NCBI RefSeq assembly: GCF_003590945.1 | Contig: NZ_QYUK01000011.1 | Span: forward strand, 524,001 to 588,000 | Source of the DNA: Oleomonas cavernae | GTDB lineage: Bacteria > Pseudomonadota > Alphaproteobacteria > Zavarziniales > Zavarziniaceae | Length of the DNA stretch: 64,000 nucleotides | Reading direction: 5' to 3' | In this document: in pieces, positions 60,895 to 64,000 of the stretch | How positions within the stretch are numbered: the stretch's first letter is position 1 | Layout of the letters: each line of letters starts with the position of its first letter | Translations under genes and position numbers: made by a program | The notes under the pieces: model-generated | Told to the model about the DNA's origin: nothing | The model's database searches: none | Seen by the model: only the letters and a program-made list of their open reading frames with translations

Positions 60895-61395
60895 CTAGTC
60901 GCGGTCGACGGCGGCGAGGATGCTTTCGCGGTCCGCCTCGTCGATCAGGCCGACCAGAACCTTGCGGAACCCCGCCACCGCCTCGGCGCCGGCCTCGCGA
61001 TAGGCCCGGGTCACCCGGGCCCGCTGCAGGCCCGACAACTGGCGCTCCAACTCGGTGCCCTTGGCGGTCAGCGACAGCAGGCGCTGGCGCCGGTCGCGCG
61101 TGCCCTGGACCTGCACCACCAGGTCTTCCTCGATCAGTTGCGAGAGCACGCGCGACAGGCTCTGCTTGGTGATGCGCAGGATCGACAGCAGCTCGTTTAC
61201 CGTCATGCCGGGGCGCCGGCCCACGAAATGGATCACCCGGTGGTGGGCCCGGCCCATGCCGTGGCGGGCCAGCACGGTATCGGCGTCCAGGGTGAAATCG
61301 CGATAGGCAAAGAACAGCAGTTCGATGCCCTGGCGAATTTCCTCGTCGCGCAGGAACAGGGGGTTGGGTCTCGATCCGGGGGGCGGGCTGCTCAT
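60895..61395 (-). CDS. MarR-family transcriptional regulator
   Basis: 166 residues. Winged helix in the middle: GRAHHRVIHFVGRRPGMTVN, LLSILRITKQSLSRVLSQLI, wing GTRDRRQRLLSLTAKG. First gene of the operon with the OmpR/EnvZ-like pair (11-bp gap) and divergent from ilvE, an arrangement common in alphaproteobacteria. Confidence 0.92.
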   Translation of the reverse strand: MSSPPPGSRPNPLFLRDEEIRQGIELLFFAYRDFTLDADTVLARHGMGRAHHRVIHFVGRRPGMTVNELLSILRITKQSLSRVLSQLIEEDLVVQVQGTRDRRQRLLSLTAKGTELERQLSGLQRARVTRAYREAGAEAVAGFRKVLVGLIDEADRESILAAVDRD

Positions 61396-61415
61396 GGGGC
61401 GTCATCCTGCCCAAC

Positions 61416-61429
61416 GCGCAAAATTGCGC
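61416..61429. promoter_or_regulatory. Candidate MarR operator
   Basis: GCGCAA-AA-TTGCGC palindrome 20 bp upstream of the MarR start, in the region shared with ilvE; a looser TTGCATAA half-site follows near 61442. Confidence 0.45.
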
Positions 61430-61530
61430 AAGTCGCTAGCTTTGCATAAGTCAGGTCTATTGACGTATCAACCGGCCGCGGACCAGACTACGCTCCCTCG
61501 AAAATCGACAAACGACCCCAGGATCCGGCC

Positions 61531-62415
61531 ATGGCAACCCAACCCTTTGACGATCGCGACGGCTTCATCTGGTTCGATGGCGAACTCATCGACTGGCGCG
61601 ACGCCAAGGTCCACGTCCTCACCCATGCCCTGCACTATGCAAGCTGTGTCTTCGAGGGCGAGCGGGTCTATGGCGGCACGGTGTTCAAGCTGACCGAGCA
61701 TTCCCAGCGCCTGGCCGATTCGGCCAGGATCCTGGGCTTCGAACTGCCCTACACGGTGCAGGAGATCGACGACGCCACCCGCGCCGTGGTCGCGGCCAAC
61801 GGCATCGTCGACGGCTATGTCCGCCCGCTGGCCTGGCGCGGCTCGGAGATGATGGGCGTCTCGGCCCAGGCCAACAGGATCCACGTCGCCATGGCCTGCT
61901 GGCTGTGGCCGTCCTATTTCTCGCCCGAGGCCAAGCTGAAGGGCCTGCGCCTGGCCATCGCCGACTGGAAGCGCCCGTCGCCCGACACGGCGCCGACCAG
62001 TTCCAAGGCGGCCGGCCTCTACATGATCTGCACCCTCTCCAAGCACAAGGCCGAGCAGGCGGGCTTCGACGATGCCCTGATGTTCGACTACCGCGGCCAG
62101 GTGGCCGAGGCGACCGGCGCCAACATCTTCTTCGTGAAGGACGGCAAGCTGCACACGCCCAAGCCCGACTGCTTCCTGGACGGGATCACAAGGCGCACGG
62201 TCATCGATATCGCGAAAAAGCATCAGATCGACGTGGTCGAACGGGCGATCATGCCGGGCGAGATGGAAGGGTTCGAGCAGGCCTTCCTGACCGGCACCGC
62301 GGCGGAAGTGACCCCCTTGCGCGAGATCGGCCCCTATAATTTCGAAGTCGGCACGATCACCCAGACCCTGATGCACACCTACGACGACCTGGTCCGCGGC
62401 AAGCTCAGGGACTAA
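61531..62415 (+). CDS. ilvE: Branched-chain amino acid aminotransferase
   Basis: 294 residues, fold-type IV PLP enzyme making Val, Leu and Ile from their 2-keto acids. PLP Lys159 in TSSKAAGLYM; THALHYASCVFEGERVYGG at the N-terminus, DYRGQVAEATGANIFFVKDG with the conserved Glu, and LTGTAAEVTPLREI. Last step of the pathway begun by ilvB/H/C at 16.7-20.2 kb. Confidence 0.96.
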   Translation: MATQPFDDRDGFIWFDGELIDWRDAKVHVLTHALHYASCVFEGERVYGGTVFKLTEHSQRLADSARILGFELPYTVQEIDDATRAVVAANGIVDGYVRPLAWRGSEMMGVSAQANRIHVAMACWLWPSYFSPEAKLKGLRLAIADWKRPSPDTAPTSSKAAGLYMICTLSKHKAEQAGFDDALMFDYRGQVAEATGANIFFVKDGKLHTPKPDCFLDGITRRTVIDIAKKHQIDVVERAIMPGEMEGFEQAFLTGTAAEVTPLREIGPYNFEVGTITQTLMHTYDDLVRGKLRD

Positions 62416-62419
62416 CAAT

Positions 62420-62513
62420 CGTCATCCCGGCGAAGGCCGGGATCCATTGCCGTGGCAGTCAAGATCCATCTCGCGTTCCACCACCATGGATCCCGGCTTT
62501 CGCCGGGATGACG
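62420..62513. repeat. Palindromic repeat, GTCATCCCGG family
   Basis: CGTCATCCCGGCGAAGGCCG at one end, CGGCTTTCGCCGGGATGACG at the other, with GGATCCAT/ATGGATCC inside. Between the convergent ilvE and flotillin genes. Confidence 0.8.
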
Positions 62514-62529
62514 ATTGAGGTTACTGACC

Positions 62530-64000
62530 TTACTCCTCCGCCTTCCGGCCGATCTCCGGCACCAGGCCGTCCAGGCCCTTGCCCAGGCCCAACTCGCCCA
62601 GCAGGCGGTCGAGCAGGGGGGCCTGGGTGCGGTAGCGCAGCGCCGCGGCCACGGCCTTGTCGGCCAGGTTGTCGCCGGCTTCGCCGTTGCTCTCGGCGCC
62701 TTCGGTGGCCTTGCCCAGGCCGCCCATGTCGACGATGCGGATCGAGTCGATCTTCTCGATCGGCTTGACCATCTGCGCGACGATGGCCGGCAGGGCCTCG
62801 ACGATGCGCAGGCGCAGCTCCAGTTCCACCATCTTCTCCGACAGCGAATTGCGCGCCTCGTTCAAGGCGCGCTGGCCCGCCGAGTCGACCTCGTAGCTGC
62901 GCGCCCGGGCATCGGCGCGGATCCGCTCGGCATCCGCTGACGCCTGGGCTTCGATGCGCAGGGCCTCGGCGCGTTCATCCGCTGCCGTGCGGTCGGCCTC
63001 GGCGCCGACGGTCACCTTCAAGGCTTCCTTCTCGGCTTCCTTGCGTGCCTCGGTCAGTTCGACCGCCTTGCGCCGTTCGGCCTGTTCGATGGCACGGGCG
63101 GATTCGACCCGTTCATCGGCGCGCACTTCCTCGGCCCTCGCCAGCGCCGCCGCGGCTTCCGCAGCGGAGCGGGCCTTGGACTGTTCGGCGATGGCGATTT
63201 CCGATTGCTGGCGGGTGATGGCGACGGTCTTCTCGGTCTCGATCTTCACCGTCTGGACCTGCTGGTCGGCGGTGATGCGCGCCTGCTCGGCCGAGGCTTC
63301 CGCGGCGACGCGGGCTTCCGACTGCTTGGCGATATCGATCTGGGACTTCTGGCGTTCGATCTCCAGGTCGCGGTCCTTGGCGATCTTCACCGTCTCGACC
63401 TTGCGCAGCGCCTCGATGCGGGCGTTCTCGGACAATTGGTCGGAGTCGGCTTCGCGCTTGGCGATTTCCATCTTGGCGGCGGCGCGCATGAAGGCGATCT
63501 CGCGTTCCTGGGCCAGGGTCGCGTCCTCGCTGGATTGCTCCAGGCTCAGCTTCTCGCGGGTCGCCTCCAGGTTCTTGCGCTTGATCGCCACCTCGGTGTC
63601 CTGCTCGATGACGAAGCGTTCGCGCCGCTTGATCTCGGTCTTCTCCTTCAACTTGGTCAGGCCCTCGGCATCGAAGGCGTTTTCCGGGTTGAAGAATTTC
63701 TGGTCGGTCTGGTCAAGGCCGGTCAGCGAGGCGGATTCAAGCTCCAGGCCGTTCTTGGACAGATCCTCGGCCACCACGTTCTGCACGCTCTGCACGAAAT
63801 CGGCGCGCTTCAGGTGCAGGTCTTCCAAGGTCATCTGGGCGGCGACCGCGCGCAGGGCGTCGACGAACTTGCCCTCGACCAGTTCCTTCAGGGCCATGGT
63901 GTCGTTGGTGCGGGTGCCCAGGCTCTGCGCCGCCATCTGGATCGCGTCGCTGTCGCGCTTCACGCGGACGAAGAATTCGACCGTCACGTCGGCGCGCAGC
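62530..64000 (-). CDS. Flotillin/YqiK-family membrane-scaffold protein (partial, N-terminus outside window)
   Basis: At least 489 residues, cut by the window end. The SPFH/band-7 domain is entered part-way (LRADVTVEFFVRVKRDSDAI, then LHLKRADFVQSVQNVVAEDL). A long Glu/Ala-rich coiled coil follows (about residues 130-380, EAxAxAE repeats) as in flotillins. The C-terminus has the helix LSEKMVELELRLRIVEALPA. Expected to be membrane-anchored through the missing N-terminus and to organise membrane microdomains. An apparent GTG at 63987 is inside the domain, not the start. Confidence 0.9.
   Translation of the reverse strand, partial: LRADVTVEFFVRVKRDSDAIQMAAQSLGTRTNDTMALKELVEGKFVDALRAVAAQMTLEDLHLKRADFVQSVQNVVAEDLSKNGLELESASLTGLDQTDQKFFNPENAFDAEGLTKLKEKTEIKRRERFVIEQDTEVAIKRKNLEATREKLSLEQSSEDATLAQEREIAFMRAAAKMEIAKREADSDQLSENARIEALRKVETVKIAKDRDLEIERQKSQIDIAKQSEARVAAEASAEQARITADQQVQTVKIETEKTVAITRQQSEIAIAEQSKARSAAEAAAALARAEEVRADERVESARAIEQAERRKAVELTEARKEAEKEALKVTVGAEADRTAADERAEALRIEAQASADAERIRADARARSYEVDSAGQRALNEARNSLSEKMVELELRLRIVEALPAIVAQMVKPIEKIDSIRIVDMGGLGKATEGAESNGEAGDNLADKAVAAALRYRTQAPLLDRLLGELGLGKGLDGLVPEIGRKAEE

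Overview
The window is chromosomal DNA of a GC-rich Gram-negative bacterium, most likely an alphaproteobacterium of the Rhodospirillales/Zavarzinia kind. The pointers are strong G/C third-position bias, the blocks dapA-smpB, serB|miaA and ilvB-ilvH-ilvC, a MarR-OmpR-EnvZ block divergent from ilvE, an RND efflux pump, AhpC/AhpF and membrane-lipid modification genes. No rRNA, tRNA, CRISPR array or replication origin was seen.

Layout. 0-3 kb: RND efflux pump (permease cut by the window edge) and a ParDE-type toxin-antitoxin pair. 3-7.6 kb: dapA, smpB, a molybdopterin oxidoreductase, and a TetR regulator beside a membrane fatty-acid desaturase. 7.9-15.7 kb: a mosaic region in which fragments of a second, diverged serB (3' end at 7904-7951, 5' end at 15587-15622) bracket a foreign block holding an FG-GAP/RTX protein, a TetR-hydrolase pair, a complete serB, a 58-bp miaA fragment and a cyclopropane-fatty-acid synthase. 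15.6-20.2 kb: miaA and the branched-chain amino acid genes ilvB, ilvH, ilvC. 20.3-31.1 kb: a second RTX-type protein, ahpC/ahpF, a DEAD-box helicase and a three-gene phage-tail-like cassette. 31.2-35.3 kb: a DUF1989 gene, a secreted esterase and an intact IS1-like element with two passenger genes. 35.3-38.4 kb: alanine dehydrogenase with a divergent Lrp regulator, an acetyltransferase and VapBC. 38.5-45.6 kb: a nitrogen-compound catabolism neighbourhood (HpaB-type hydroxylase, RidA, DUF1028, LysR, M20 deacylase, TMADH-family amine dehydrogenase). 45.7-49.5 kb: PanE-like reductase, TrmO, an SDR and its divergent LysR. 49.5-51.3 kb: an AT-richer two-gene phosphoribosyltransferase + SLOG-like cassette between decayed gene fragments. 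51.3-57.9 kb: GFA protein, second CFA synthase, GNAT, and gabD-hypothetical-gor with overlapping starts. 58-64 kb: an EnvZ/OmpR/MarR operon, ilvE and a flotillin-family protein cut by the window end.

Two general features matter when reading the annotation. First, several genes (ilvC, both RTX genes and some remnants) are broken by single-base losses, mostly at homopolymers. Because ilvC is a core biosynthetic gene, sequencing or assembly error is the simplest explanation, and I annotate the full-length genes. Second, at least three families of palindromic repeats (GTCATCCCGG type, TCATGACCGGG type, and CCCTCTCC/GGAGAGGG type) fill many intergenic gaps.

The most interesting points are the serB replacement mosaic, the phosphoribosyltransferase/SLOG pair (a candidate nucleotide-based conflict system), and the IS1-like element with a P63C passenger gene and shared operator-like half-sites at its internal promoters.
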